In this document: in pieces, positions 9,376 through 17,678 of the stretch | Layout: each line of letters opens with the position of its first letter | How positions within the stretch are numbered: position 1 is the stretch's first letter | Source: Pseudomonas oligotrophica | Lineage (GTDB): Bacteria; Pseudomonadota; Gammaproteobacteria; Pseudomonadales; Pseudomonadaceae | Direction: 5' to 3' | DNA: 64,000 nucleotides | NCBI RefSeq assembly: GCF_021726475.1 | Contig: NZ_JAKJRU010000001.1 | Span: 124,001 to 188,000 of the forward strand | The notes under the pieces: generated by a model | What the model saw: the letters and a program-made list of their open reading frames with translations, nothing else | What the model was told of the DNA's origin: nothing | The model's database searches: none | Position numbers and translations under genes: made by a program

Positions 9376-9429
9376 GGGCGGGCTCCGTGGAAAAGGGCCG
9401 CACAGCTTCGATGTTCGCCGCCCGGGGCG

Positions 9430-10248
9430 TCAACCGCGCGGCGCCTCGCCGTGCCGCGCGAGGCGGAAGAATTCCCCCGGGGTGGCGCCGAACTGCTCGC
9501 CGAACGCGGCGATGAAGGCCGACAGCGAATCGTAGCCGGCGGCCAGCGCCACATCGGTGACCCGCTCGCCGCGCTCCAGTGCCGGCAACGCGCCGAGCAG
9601 GCGCAGGCGCTGGCGCCAGGCGCGGAAGGTCAGCCCGGTCTCGCGCACGAACAGCCGGCTGAGCGTGCGCTCGGACAACCCCAGTCGCGCGCTCCAGTCG
9701 CCCAGCCCGCGGCGCGAATCGGGGTGGCGCTGCAGGTTCTGGCACAGCCGGCGCAGGCGCGCATCGGCCGGCAGCGGCAGCACCAGCGGCACCTCCGGCG
9801 CGGCACCGAGCTGGTCGAGCAGCACCTGCACCAGGCGGCCGTCGGCGCCGGCCTCGTCATAGCGCTCGGGCAGGCCGCCGAAGGCGCGGATCAGCTCGCG
9901 CAGCAGCGGGCTGACCTGCAGCACCCGGCAGCGCGCCGGCGCATCGCCCACCGCGCTGACGTCGATGTAGAGGCTGCGGATGCAGGTGTTCGGCGCGCAG
10001 AACACCTGGTGCTCGAGGCCGGCCGGCACCCAAACCGCGCGCAGCGGCGGGGCGATGAAACGACCCTGGGCAGTGCGCACTTCGAGCACCCCGGCGATGG
10101 CATGCGAGAGCTGGATCCACGGGTGGCTGTGGCGATAGCCGAGCGCGGTGTTGGGCGGCGCGTCGAGCTGGCCGTAGACCGGGCGCGGCAACTGCTCGAG
10201 CAGCTTGAGACGGGCCTCGGCGGCCCCTGTTTGTCCGATAGGCGACAT
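9430..10248 (-). CDS. AraC-family regulator divergent from a transporter
   Basis: 272-residue regulator with an N-terminal cupin sensor (HSHPW near residues 36-40) and a C-terminal AraC helix-turn-helix pair (LGLSERTLSRLFVRETGLTF, later DVALAAGYDSLSAFIAAFGE). This is the RhaS/YdeO-like domain order. The start MSPIGQTG at 10248 was chosen over an ATG 39 bases upstream because the latter would lie inside the divergent promoter region. The sodium symporter-like gene begins 83 bases away on the other strand, so this protein is the likely regulator of that transporter. Confidence 0.85.
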   Translation of the reverse strand: MSPIGQTGAAEARLKLLEQLPRPVYGQLDAPPNTALGYRHSHPWIQLSHAIAGVLEVRTAQGRFIAPPLRAVWVPAGLEHQVFCAPNTCIRSLYIDVSAVGDAPARCRVLQVSPLLRELIRAFGGLPERYDEAGADGRLVQVLLDQLGAAPEVPLVLPLPADARLRRLCQNLQRHPDSRRGLGDWSARLGLSERTLSRLFVRETGLTFRAWRQRLRLLGALPALERGERVTDVALAAGYDSLSAFIAAFGEQFGATPGEFFRLARHGEAPRG

Positions 10249-10330
10249 TTGTTGGCGGTTTGACGTTAGCTGACCAATGCCCGGCACGCTAACGTCGCCG
10301 GCTCATGTTCCGCAAGCGCCAGGTTCCGCC

Positions 10331-11320
10331 ATGTCCGCTCTTCGCCTGTTGTTCGACCGCTTCACCCTGACACTGCTGGCGGTGGTCGCCGCCGCCAGCC
10401 TGCTGCCGGCCCACGGCGAGGGCGCCCGCCTGTTCGGCATGCTCACCGACGTCGCCATCGGCCTGCTGTTCTTCATGCATGGTGCCAAGCTGTCGCGCGA
10501 GGCGATCTTCTCCGGTGCCGGCCACTGGCGCCTGCACCTGACGGTGTTCGCCTGCACCTTCGTGCTGTTCCCGCTGCTCGGCCTGGCGCTCAAGCCGCTG
10601 CTCACCCCGCTGATCGGCAACGAGCTGTACCTGGGCGTGCTCTACCTCTGCGCGCTGCCGGCCACGGTACAGTCGGCCATTGCCTTCACCTCGCTGGCGC
10701 GCGGCAACATCCCGGCGGCGATCTGCAGCGCCGCGGCCTCCAGCCTGCTCGGCATCTTCCTCACGCCGCTGCTGGTGATGCTGCTGATGGGCGTGGAAGG
10801 CGAGAGCGGCTCGACCCTCGATGCGATCGGCAAGATCGTCATGCAGTTGTTGGTGCCGTTCGTCGCCGGGCACCTGGCGCGGCCCTTGATCGGCGCCTGG
10901 GTGGCGCGCAACAAGGGCTGGCTGAAGAACGTCGACCAGGGCTCGATCCTGCTGGTGGTCTACACCGCGTTCAGCGATGCGGTGGTCAGCGGCCTGTGGA
11001 ACGTCATCCCGCCACTGCGCTTGGTCAGCCTGGCGCTGGTCTGCTGCGCCCTGCTGGCGCTGGTGCTGTGGCTGACCCACTTCTTCGGCCGGCGCCTGGG
11101 CTTCAACCTCGAGGACCGCATCACCATCGTCTTCGCCGGCTCGAAGAAAAGCCTGGCCACCGGCGTGCCCATGGCCCAGGTGCTGTTCAGCGGCGCAGCG
11201 ATCGGCCCGCTGATCCTGCCGCTGATGATCTTCCACCAGATCCAGCTGATGGTCTGCGCGGTGCTGGCCCAGCGCTGGGCCGCACGCGACGACGGCGCCG
11301 CGGCGGCACCGGCACCCTGA
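10331..11320 (+). CDS. Bile acid:sodium symporter family protein (YfeH-like)
   Basis: 329-residue polytopic membrane protein with about 9-10 hydrophobic segments. The first segment and GLLFFMHGAKLSREAI, followed by ALPATVQSAIAFTSLARGN, match the SBF/YfeH subfamily of sodium symporters. Substrates in bacteria are mostly unknown; organic acids are a guess. The ATG at 10331 follows the divergent AraC promoter region. The gene ends 64 bases before prlC and has no obvious terminator of its own. Confidence 0.88.
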   Translation: MSALRLLFDRFTLTLLAVVAAASLLPAHGEGARLFGMLTDVAIGLLFFMHGAKLSREAIFSGAGHWRLHLTVFACTFVLFPLLGLALKPLLTPLIGNELYLGVLYLCALPATVQSAIAFTSLARGNIPAAICSAAASSLLGIFLTPLLVMLLMGVEGESGSTLDAIGKIVMQLLVPFVAGHLARPLIGAWVARNKGWLKNVDQGSILLVVYTAFSDAVVSGLWNVIPPLRLVSLALVCCALLALVLWLTHFFGRRLGFNLEDRITIVFAGSKKSLATGVPMAQVLFSGAAIGPLILPLMIFHQIQLMVCAVLAQRWAARDDGAAAAPAP

Positions 11321-11384
11321 TCCCGCGGCGCGGTCTGTTGTGCTGTTACCATGCACCGCGTGATTCATTGCAAGAGGCCCGCCC

Positions 11385-13436
11385 GTGAGCGCCAACAATC
11401 CCCTGCTTCAGGATTTCGACCTGCCGCCGTACTCCGAGATTCGCCCCGAGCACGTGGAGCCGGCCATCGACAGCATCCTCGGTGACAACCGGGTGGCCAT
11501 CGAGGAGCTGCTCAGCCGCCCGGCCGAGCAACTCGACTGGCAGACCCTGGTGGTCAGCCTGGACGAGATGAACGCCCGCCTCGGCCGCGCCTGGAGCCCG
11601 GTCAGCCACCTCAATGCGGTGTGCAACAGCCCCGAACTGCGCAGCGCCTACGAGGCCTGCCTGCCGAAGCTGTCGGCCTACTACACCGAACTGGGCCAGA
11701 ACCGCGCCCTCTTCGAAGCCTACAAGGCGCTGGCCGAAGGGCCCGCCGCGGCCGGCTTCGAGGTCGCGCAGAAGACCATCCTCGAGCATTCGCTGCGTGA
11801 CTTCCGCCTGTCGGGCATCGACCTGCCGCCGGTCGAGCAGCAGCGCTTCGGCGCGATCCAGATGAAGCTCGCCGAGCTTGGCAGCCGCTTCTCCAACCAG
11901 CTGCTCGACGCCACCCAGGCCTGGACCAAGCACCTCACCGACGAGGCCGCGCTGGCCGGCCTGCCCGACTCGGCCAAGGGCCAGATGCAGCAGGCCGCCG
12001 AGGCCAAGGGCCTGGACGGCTGGCTGATCACCCTCGAATTCCCCAGCTACTACGCGGTGATGACCTACGCCGACGACCGCGCCCTGCGCCAGGAGGTCTA
12101 CACCGCCTACTCGACGCGTGCCTCGGACCAGGGGCCGAACGCCGGCCAGTTCGACAACGGCCCGGTGATGGAAGAGCTCCTCGACCTGCGCCAGGAGCTG
12201 GCCAGGCTGCTCGGCTACGCCAGCTACGCCGAGCTGTCGCTGGCGACGAAGATGGCCGAATCGCCCGAGCAGGTGCTCGGTTTCCTGCGCGACCTGGCGG
12301 TACGCAGCAAGCCGTTCGCCGAGAAGGACCTGGCCGAGCTGCGCGCCTTCGCCGCCGAGCAGGGCCTGGACGACCTCAAGAGCTGGGACACCGGCTACTA
12401 CGCCGAGAAGCTGCGCCAGAGCCGCTACAGCCTGAACCAGGAAGAGCTGCGCGCGTACTTCCCGATCGACAAGGTGCTCGCCGGCCTGTTCGCCGTGGTC
12501 CAGCGCCTGTACGGCATCGAGATCGTCGAGCTGGAAGACTTCGACGCCTGGCATCCGGAGGTGCGCCTGTTCGAGATCCGCGAGCACGGCGAGCACGTCG
12601 GCCGCTTCTTCTTCGACCTCTATGCCCGGGCCAACAAGCGTGGCGGCGCGTGGATGGACGGCGCGCGCGACAAGCGCCGCGATGCCGCCGGCCGGCTGGT
12701 CGCCCCGGTGGCCAACCTGGTATGCAACTTCACCCCGCCGGTGGGCGAACGCCCGGCGCTGCTGACCCACGACGAGGTCACCACGCTGTTCCACGAGTTC
12801 GGCCACGGCCTGCACCACCTGCTGACCCGCGTCGAGCACGCCGGCGCCTCGGGCATCAACGGCGTGGCCTGGGATGCGGTCGAGCTGCCCAGCCAGTTCA
12901 TGGAGAACTGGTGCTGGGAGCCCGAGGGCCTGGCGCTGATCTCCGGGCACTACCAGACCGGTGAGCCGCTGCCGCAGGAAAAGCTCGAGCGCATGCTCGC
13001 GGCGAAGAACTTCCAGTCCGGGATGATGATGGTGCGCCAGCTGGAGTTCTCGCTGTTCGACTTCGAACTGCACGCCACCCACGGCGACGGCCGCAGCGTG
13101 CTCGAGGTGCTCGAGGCGATCCGCGACGAGGTCTCGGTGCTGCGCCCGCCCAGGGAAAACCGCTTCCCCAACAGCTTCGCGCACATCTTCGCCGGCGGTT
13201 ACGCGGCCGGTTACTACAGCTACAAGTGGGCCGAGGTCCTTTCGTCGGACGCCTTCTCGCGCTTCGAGGAGGAGGGGGTGTTCAATGCCGAGACCGGACG
13301 GGCCTTCCGCGAGGCGATCCTCGCCCGTGGCGGCTCCCAGGAGCCGATGGTACTGTTCGTCGATTTCCGAGGCCGCGAGCCGTCCATCGACGCCCTGCTG
13401 CGCCACCTCGGCCTGAGCCAGGAGGAGGCCGCATGA
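11385..13436 (+). CDS. prlC: Oligopeptidase A (PrlC, M3 zinc peptidase)
   Basis: 683-residue M3-family metallopeptidase. HEFGH at residues 470-474 gives two zinc ligands and the catalytic glutamate, followed by LHHLL as in oligopeptidase A. It degrades short peptides, including cleaved signal peptides, in the cytoplasm. It starts with GTG at 11385, consistent with the GAGG-like site just upstream. Its stop overlaps the start of the small zinc-ribbon gene by four bases, so the two are translationally coupled, an arrangement I recall from P. aeruginosa and other gammaproteobacteria. Confidence 0.95.
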   Translation: MSANNPLLQDFDLPPYSEIRPEHVEPAIDSILGDNRVAIEELLSRPAEQLDWQTLVVSLDEMNARLGRAWSPVSHLNAVCNSPELRSAYEACLPKLSAYYTELGQNRALFEAYKALAEGPAAAGFEVAQKTILEHSLRDFRLSGIDLPPVEQQRFGAIQMKLAELGSRFSNQLLDATQAWTKHLTDEAALAGLPDSAKGQMQQAAEAKGLDGWLITLEFPSYYAVMTYADDRALRQEVYTAYSTRASDQGPNAGQFDNGPVMEELLDLRQELARLLGYASYAELSLATKMAESPEQVLGFLRDLAVRSKPFAEKDLAELRAFAAEQGLDDLKSWDTGYYAEKLRQSRYSLNQEELRAYFPIDKVLAGLFAVVQRLYGIEIVELEDFDAWHPEVRLFEIREHGEHVGRFFFDLYARANKRGGAWMDGARDKRRDAAGRLVAPVANLVCNFTPPVGERPALLTHDEVTTLFHEFGHGLHHLLTRVEHAGASGINGVAWDAVELPSQFMENWCWEPEGLALISGHYQTGEPLPQEKLERMLAAKNFQSGMMMVRQLEFSLFDFELHATHGDGRSVLEVLEAIRDEVSVLRPPRENRFPNSFAHIFAGGYAAGYYSYKWAEVLSSDAFSRFEEEGVFNAETGRAFREAILARGGSQEPMVLFVDFRGREPSIDALLRHLGLSQEEAA

Positions 13437-13711
13437 TGAACCAGGCAACCGAACAACCGACCAAGCGCTTCATCGCCGGGGCCGTGTGCCCGGCGTGCAG
13501 CGAACCGGACAGCGTGAAGATGTGGGACGTCGACGGCGTGCCGCACCGCGAATGCGTGGTCTGCGGCTACGCCGATACGCTCAATGCCCAGGGGCAGTCG
13601 GTGCCGATGGAGCTGGGTACGCGGGTCAACAAGGTCCAGCCCAAGCCGGCCAACCCGCAGGTGCAGTCGGTGCAGTTCTTTCCCAATCCGAAGTTGAAGA
13701 AGCCGGAGTGA
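13433..13711 (+). CDS. yheV: YheV-family putative zinc-ribbon protein
   Basis: 92-residue protein with two CxxC pairs (CPAC at 19-22 and CVVC at 41-44) that can bind one zinc. The C-terminal tail is basic and polar. The family (YheV) is conserved next to prlC, but its function is not known. The ATG at 13433 overlaps the prlC stop (ATGATGA) and follows a strong GGAGGAGG site inside prlC. Starting at 13436 would be equally possible and would remove one methionine. Confidence 0.88.
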   Translation: MMNQATEQPTKRFIAGAVCPACSEPDSVKMWDVDGVPHRECVVCGYADTLNAQGQSVPMELGTRVNKVQPKPANPQVQSVQFFPNPKLKKPE

Positions 13712-13730
13712 TACGCGACGGCCGAACCGA

Positions 13731-13759
13731 AAAGCCCGCCATTTGGCGGGCTTTTCGTT
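13731..13759 (+). terminator. Rho-independent terminator after prlC-yheV
   Basis: AAAGCCCGCC (13731-13740), loop ATTT and GGCGGGCTTTT form a strong stem with a T-rich tail. It lies 20 bases after the yheV stop. Confidence 0.9.
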
Positions 13760-13877
13760 TTCTGCGGGATGAACGAACGGGGCGCCACCACTTCGTTCTG
13801 GCTGGCGGCCTTGAGATGAGGGCGATTGGCGCGTTGCCTGATGGCATGGTTTCGCCCCGTAAGAGGCAAGAAGAACC

Positions 13878-13909
13878 GTAGGGTGGAAAACCGCGCAGCG
13901 TTTTCCACC
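13878..13909. repeat. Short palindromic intergenic repeat (GTAGGGTGGA type)
   Basis: GTAGGGTGGAAAACCGCG on the left and its near-complement AGCGTTTTCCACC on the right form a hairpin with a short loop. Related copies occur at 16588-16975, 27568, 31220, 32331, 39928, 40066 and 40786, always outside coding regions or just at a stop codon. Confidence 0.85.
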
Positions 13910-14105
13910 TTGAGGTTTCGGCATGTGTCTCGATATGACGCCGCGCTTTCACAGGCCCGGCCTGCAGATTCGGCCGCGGGAGCCGAAAGCCACGGCATCA
14001 GGCCGCTCGGTATGTGCCCCGATCCGTGGAAGCAGCCCTAAGCGGGCCAGCAACGCTCAGCCATCGACAGCAGAAGGCCCGGTGAGCCGTCCTCGCATCA
14101 CCCAA

Positions 14106-15176
14106 TCAACCCTCGACCTTCGGCGCAGCCCGCCCCGGCTGGGCCGGCGAGGCGAACAGGCGCTTCATCTTCATCGCCGGCGCCTCGATCAGGTGCCAGG
14201 ACAGCGCCGCGAGGATCAGCGTCGGCACGAAGGCGATCAGCGTCAGCCCGAGAACGCCGATCTGCGGCCCGAACAGGTAGACCGTCAGCTGCTGGAACGG
14301 GAAGGCGTAGATATACAGCCCGTAGGACACGTCGCCGTACTTGCCGAAGCGCGAGACCCAGGGCAGCGGCGCGTAGGCCAGGTAGATCACCAGATACGGC
14401 AGCGCGACGAAGTACACCAGCGGGCCGATATCGGTGCGGAAGGTCGCCACCAGCGCGGCGAACAGCGCCGCCGCGATCCAGCCGCGCCAGGGGATGTCGT
14501 CGCGGTAGAGGAAGATCGCCGCGCCGCTGTAGTACAGCAGGCCGAGCTTGAAGATGTTCTTGATGAAGTACGAGTCCAGGCCGAGCCGGCCGACCAGCCA
14601 GAAATGCCCGACCGCGAGCACGGCGATCGGCAGGAAGATCAGCCGGCGCTTGAGGAAGCCGGTCAGCCCCAGGATCATCACCCCGATGTACATCAGCACT
14701 TCCAGCGGCAGCGTCCACAGCGAGCCGTTGACCACATCGGGATAGACGTTCTCGGTGAACACCCCGGGCAGTTCGTAGCGCGTCACCAGCAGGATGTTCT
14801 GCAGGTAGGTCCAGGTGCCGTCGGCGGCCAGGTACTGCGCCACGCTCGCCTGCGACACCAGCGGGCCGATGATGAACGCCGAGAACAGCACCGCGACGAT
14901 CAGCGCCGGGAAGATGCGCAGCGCACGCTTGACCAGGAAGCTCTTCGGGCTGCTGCTGGCCAGCCACGACGAGGTGATCAGGTAGCCGCTCATGACGAAG
15001 AAGATGCCGACGGCGATGGAGCCGCCCTTCTCGTAGCCGGTCAGCAGCGTCAGCGGCTCGTCGCCGCGGCGCCCCACCAGCGGGTAGCTGTGGGCGAAGA
15101 GCACCAGCGCGGCAGCGAAGAAACGCAGGAAATCGAAGTTGTTTTCCCGCGTGTGGAAGGAACGGGTGGTTTGCAT
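14106..15176 (-). CDS. Acyltransferase 3 family membrane protein
   Basis: 356-residue integral membrane protein with about ten transmembrane segments. The first carries the conserved FDFLRFFAAALVLFAHSYPL with the catalytic-type histidine of the AT3 (OafA/NolL-like) family. Such proteins transfer acyl groups, usually acetyl, to carbohydrates of the cell surface. The ATG at 15176 gives MQTTRSFHTREN; an upstream ATG at 15212 is less likely. It stands alone on the minus strand, divergent from the radical SAM gene, with no glycan biosynthesis genes in view, so its substrate cannot be guessed. Confidence 0.9.
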   Translation of the reverse strand: MQTTRSFHTRENNFDFLRFFAAALVLFAHSYPLVGRRGDEPLTLLTGYEKGGSIAVGIFFVMSGYLITSSWLASSSPKSFLVKRALRIFPALIVAVLFSAFIIGPLVSQASVAQYLAADGTWTYLQNILLVTRYELPGVFTENVYPDVVNGSLWTLPLEVLMYIGVMILGLTGFLKRRLIFLPIAVLAVGHFWLVGRLGLDSYFIKNIFKLGLLYYSGAAIFLYRDDIPWRGWIAAALFAALVATFRTDIGPLVYFVALPYLVIYLAYAPLPWVSRFGKYGDVSYGLYIYAFPFQQLTVYLFGPQIGVLGLTLIAFVPTLILAALSWHLIEAPAMKMKRLFASPAQPGRAAPKVEG

Positions 15177-15460
15177 GGGGCGGCTCCTGATTCCGGGCGG
15201 CAGCGTTCGCAAGGGGGAAGCACAGGCAACGAGCGCTGGACGTTACTGCCGGGCCGGAGCGGCATCGGCTCCAGTCATCCCTGTTTTCGACCAGCACGGG
15301 CTTCACCGGGCCGGCGAACTGGCAAATGCACCCGCTCGACCGTCCCCGACAGCCCCTTTGTCCTATGCAACCGGCAAAAGGTTCGCCAGGCCGACGAACG
15401 GCAGTTGCCTGGACTGGCCGTCCGCCGGTTTGCGCTGGCCAGGGCCGGGGCAACTCATTA

Positions 15461-15476
15461 CTGTATATCCAAACAG
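15461..15476 (+). promoter_or_regulatory. LexA (SOS) box upstream of the radical SAM gene
   Basis: CTGTATATCCAAACAG matches the LexA consensus CTG-N10-CAG exactly, with an AT-rich centre as expected. It lies 17-32 bases before the ATG at 15493, where repression would block the promoter or the transcription start. I recall that the PA0069 homologue is in the P. aeruginosa LexA regulon. Confidence 0.9.
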
Positions 15477-15492
15477 TATCGAGACACCCAGC

Positions 15493-16557
15493 ATGACCCT
15501 TCCCATCACCCGCATCCGTGGTCGCGGTACCGCGATCAACCCGGACAACCGTTTCGCCCCGACCCGCAGCGAGGCGTTCGACGATGGCTGGGAGCAGGAC
15601 GTGCCGCCAACCCGCGCCACCGAGGTGCGCCAGGAGATCGCCAAGTCGGTGCTGACGCGCAACCAGTCGCCGGACGTCGGCTTCGATCGCTCGGTCAACC
15701 CCTACCGCGGCTGCGAACATGGCTGCATCTACTGCTTCGCCCGGCCCAGCCACGCCTACTGGGACCTCTCGCCGGGCATCGACTTCGAGACCCGGCTGAT
15801 CGCCAAGACCAACCTCGCCGAGCGCCTGGAGGCGGAGCTTTCCAAGCCCGGCTACGTGCCGCAGCCGATCGCCCTGGGGGTGAACACCGACGCCTACCAG
15901 CCGCTGGAGCGCGAGCAGCGGCTGACGCGCCAGGCGCTGGAGGTGCTGCTGCGCTTCAGGCATCCGGTGCACATCATCACCAAGGGCTCGCTGGTGCTGC
16001 GCGACCTCGACCTGCTGGTGCCGCTGGCCGAGCAGCGGCTGGTGAGCGTCTCGGTCAGCCTGACCACCCTGGACGATGAGCTCAAGCGCACCCTGGAGCC
16101 ACGGGCGGCCTCGCCCTCGGCGCGCCTGCGGGTGCTGTGCACGCTGCACCAGGCCGGCGTGCCGGTCAGCGTGATGTGCGCGCCGATGATCCCGATGATC
16201 AACGACATGGAGCTCGAGCGCCTGCTCGAGGCCGCGCGCGAGGCCGGCGCGCGCTCGGCCGGCTACGTGCTGCTGCGCCTGCCGCACGAGGTCGCGCCGC
16301 TGTTCGAGCAGTGGCTCGGCGAGCACTTCCCGCAGCGCGCCGAGCACGTCCTGAGCCTGGTGCGCCAGTCGCGCGGCGGCAAGGCCTACGACAGCCGCTT
16401 CGGCAGCCGCATGCGCGGCGAAGGCCAGTTCGCCGAGCTGCTCGCCCAGCGCTTCCGCCTGGCCTGCAGGCGCCTGGGCTTCGAGCGCCGCGAACAGAAC
16501 CAGGGCCTCGACTGCAGCCGCTTCGCCCCGCCGGGGCGGCAGATGAATCTATTGTGA
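15493..16557 (+). CDS. PA0069-family radical SAM protein
   Basis: 354-residue radical SAM enzyme with the CxxxCxxC cluster motif at Cys74, Cys78 and Cys81 (YRGCEHGCIYCFARP), in a context like spore photoproduct lyase (SplB-type, COG1533). These enzymes bind a 4Fe-4S cluster and S-adenosylmethionine. A DNA-repair or nucleic-acid role is suggested by the LexA box directly upstream but is not shown. The ATG at 15493 follows the SOS box. The gene is separated from the next one by a repeat array. Confidence 0.9.
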   Translation: MTLPITRIRGRGTAINPDNRFAPTRSEAFDDGWEQDVPPTRATEVRQEIAKSVLTRNQSPDVGFDRSVNPYRGCEHGCIYCFARPSHAYWDLSPGIDFETRLIAKTNLAERLEAELSKPGYVPQPIALGVNTDAYQPLEREQRLTRQALEVLLRFRHPVHIITKGSLVLRDLDLLVPLAEQRLVSVSVSLTTLDDELKRTLEPRAASPSARLRVLCTLHQAGVPVSVMCAPMIPMINDMELERLLEAAREAGARSAGYVLLRLPHEVAPLFEQWLGEHFPQRAEHVLSLVRQSRGGKAYDSRFGSRMRGEGQFAELLAQRFRLACRRLGFERREQNQGLDCSRFAPPGRQMNLL

Positions 16558-17148
16558 GAGGGCCGGGGGCCGTGCGAGGGCCAACCGGACGCGTGGAAAA
16601 CGCTGCGCGGTTTTCCACCCTACGCACGGTACCGTAGGGTGGATAACGCTCCGCTTATCCACCGAAGGCGCTGGCGGATCGAGCCTGTTACTTCGGCTTG
16701 CGCACGGAGGCTTCCCCTCGATGACGCCCGCCGAGACCACCGGCCGGCGTGCTGGCGCCGACAGACGCGTGGAAAACGCTGCGCGGTTTTCCACCCTACG
16801 CACGGTACCGTAGGGTGGATAACGCTCCGCTTATCCACCGAAGGCGCTGGCGGATCGAGCCTGTTACTTCGGCCTGCGCACGCAGGCTTCCCCTCGAAGG
16901 TGCCCGCCGAGAGCGCCGGTCCGCGAGCTGGCGCCGGCAGACGCGTGGAAAACGCTGCGCGGTTTTCCACCCTATGCGCGGGTAACCGCGGGGTGGGCGT
17001 TTCGCTTAACCCCCGACAGGGGCGCCGCTGCGCGCTTGTCCACCGGCGGATGCCCTGCGACAACTGTGCAACGGCCCGCTCGCGCCGACGAGGAACTATC
17101 TGCGGCTGCGACCGCACCAATCCCTGTATCCCCCGAACCGGAGGCGAT
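16558..17148. other. Intergenic region dominated by a tandem repeat array
   Basis: 591 bases with no supported gene. About 390 of them (16588-16975) are a direct tandem repeat, listed separately. The rest, 16976-17148, is ordinary GC-rich sequence that ends in the ribosome binding site of the small membrane gene (GGAGG at 17140-17144). A stretch resembling CCGCTTAACCCCCGACAGGG near 17005 has no clear function. No promoter is obvious. Confidence 0.7.
16588..16975. repeat. 176-bp direct tandem repeat (2.2 copies) carrying palindromes
   Basis: The sequence GACGCGTGGAAAACG recurs at 16588, 16764 and 16940, exactly 176 bases apart. Copies one and two are almost identical for their first ~110 bases and diverge slightly in the second half. 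The third copy is cut after about 36 bases. Each full unit contains two palindromes, GTGGAAAACGCTGCGCGG with its partner TTTTCCACCCTAC, and a GTAGGGTGGATAACGC form with TTATCCACC. It does not look like a CRISPR, whose spacers would differ while the repeats stayed short. Confidence 0.9.
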
Positions 17149-17412
17149 GTGGACTGGATCGACCTGCTGCAGTGGCCGGCGATGGTGGTGACGGTGGCGG
17201 CTGCCTGGCTGATCGGCTCGTTGCGACCGGGGCGGCGCTTCGTCGGCTTCTGCTGCTTCCTGCTGAGCAACCTGCTCTGGGTGATCTGGGGCTGGCATGC
17301 CCAGGCCTGGGCGCTGATTGTCCTGCAGCTGTGCCTGGCGGCGATGAACATTCGCGGCGTGAAGAAGAACGATGACCCGCAGAAGGCCGAGGTAGAGCGG
17401 TCCGGCGTCTGA
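17149..17412 (+). CDS. Small membrane protein of unknown function
   Basis: 87-residue protein starting VDWIDLLQ from a GTG, with GGAGG at 17140-17144 four bases upstream. Two or three hydrophobic helices (about residues 10-27, 33-50 and 52-67) alternate with short loops, and the tail is charged (KKNDDPQKAEVERS). I do not recognise the family. An overlapping ATG at 17147 is in another frame. It precedes the cytochrome oxidase operon on the same strand by 266 bases and is probably independent of it. Confidence 0.65.
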   Translation: MDWIDLLQWPAMVVTVAAAWLIGSLRPGRRFVGFCCFLLSNLLWVIWGWHAQAWALIVLQLCLAAMNIRGVKKNDDPQKAEVERSGV

Positions 17413-17678
17413 ATTGCCTACACCGGATCGCTGTCTATACTCCGAGTCAGGCGTACCTGATTGAGCAAATCCGACCGTGCGTGCAAACGCCGACCGGGTT
17501 CGCAGGCGGATCGTGCAAGGGCTGTTTCCTCGCCGGTCTCGAAGTGCAGCGACCTGGTTGGTGACGGTTCCGGCGCAACACCCACCGGCTTCGCGGGCAA
17601 GACGCCCCGAGACATGCCGGCAGGCGAGCGCAGGCACCGAGCGGTTGGCCCAGAACAAGAATCATAAGGGGACCCGCA

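Larger units (their letters stand above)
13712..14105. other. Intergenic region with terminator and palindromic repeat
   Basis: 394 bases without a convincing gene. It holds the yheV terminator (13731-13759) and one copy of the 32-base palindromic repeat (13878-13909). After the palindrome, 13910-13965 resembles the stretch that flanks the compound palindromic element near fliQ (GGTTTCGGCATGTGTCTCG, then CGCGCTTTC). The last 140 bases before the acyltransferase stop hold nothing I recognise. Confidence 0.6.

Noticed and set aside
16588..16975. Possible CRISPR array
   Set aside because: The repeating unit is 176 bases with near-identical content over its whole length, not short repeats with unique spacers, and no cas gene is near.
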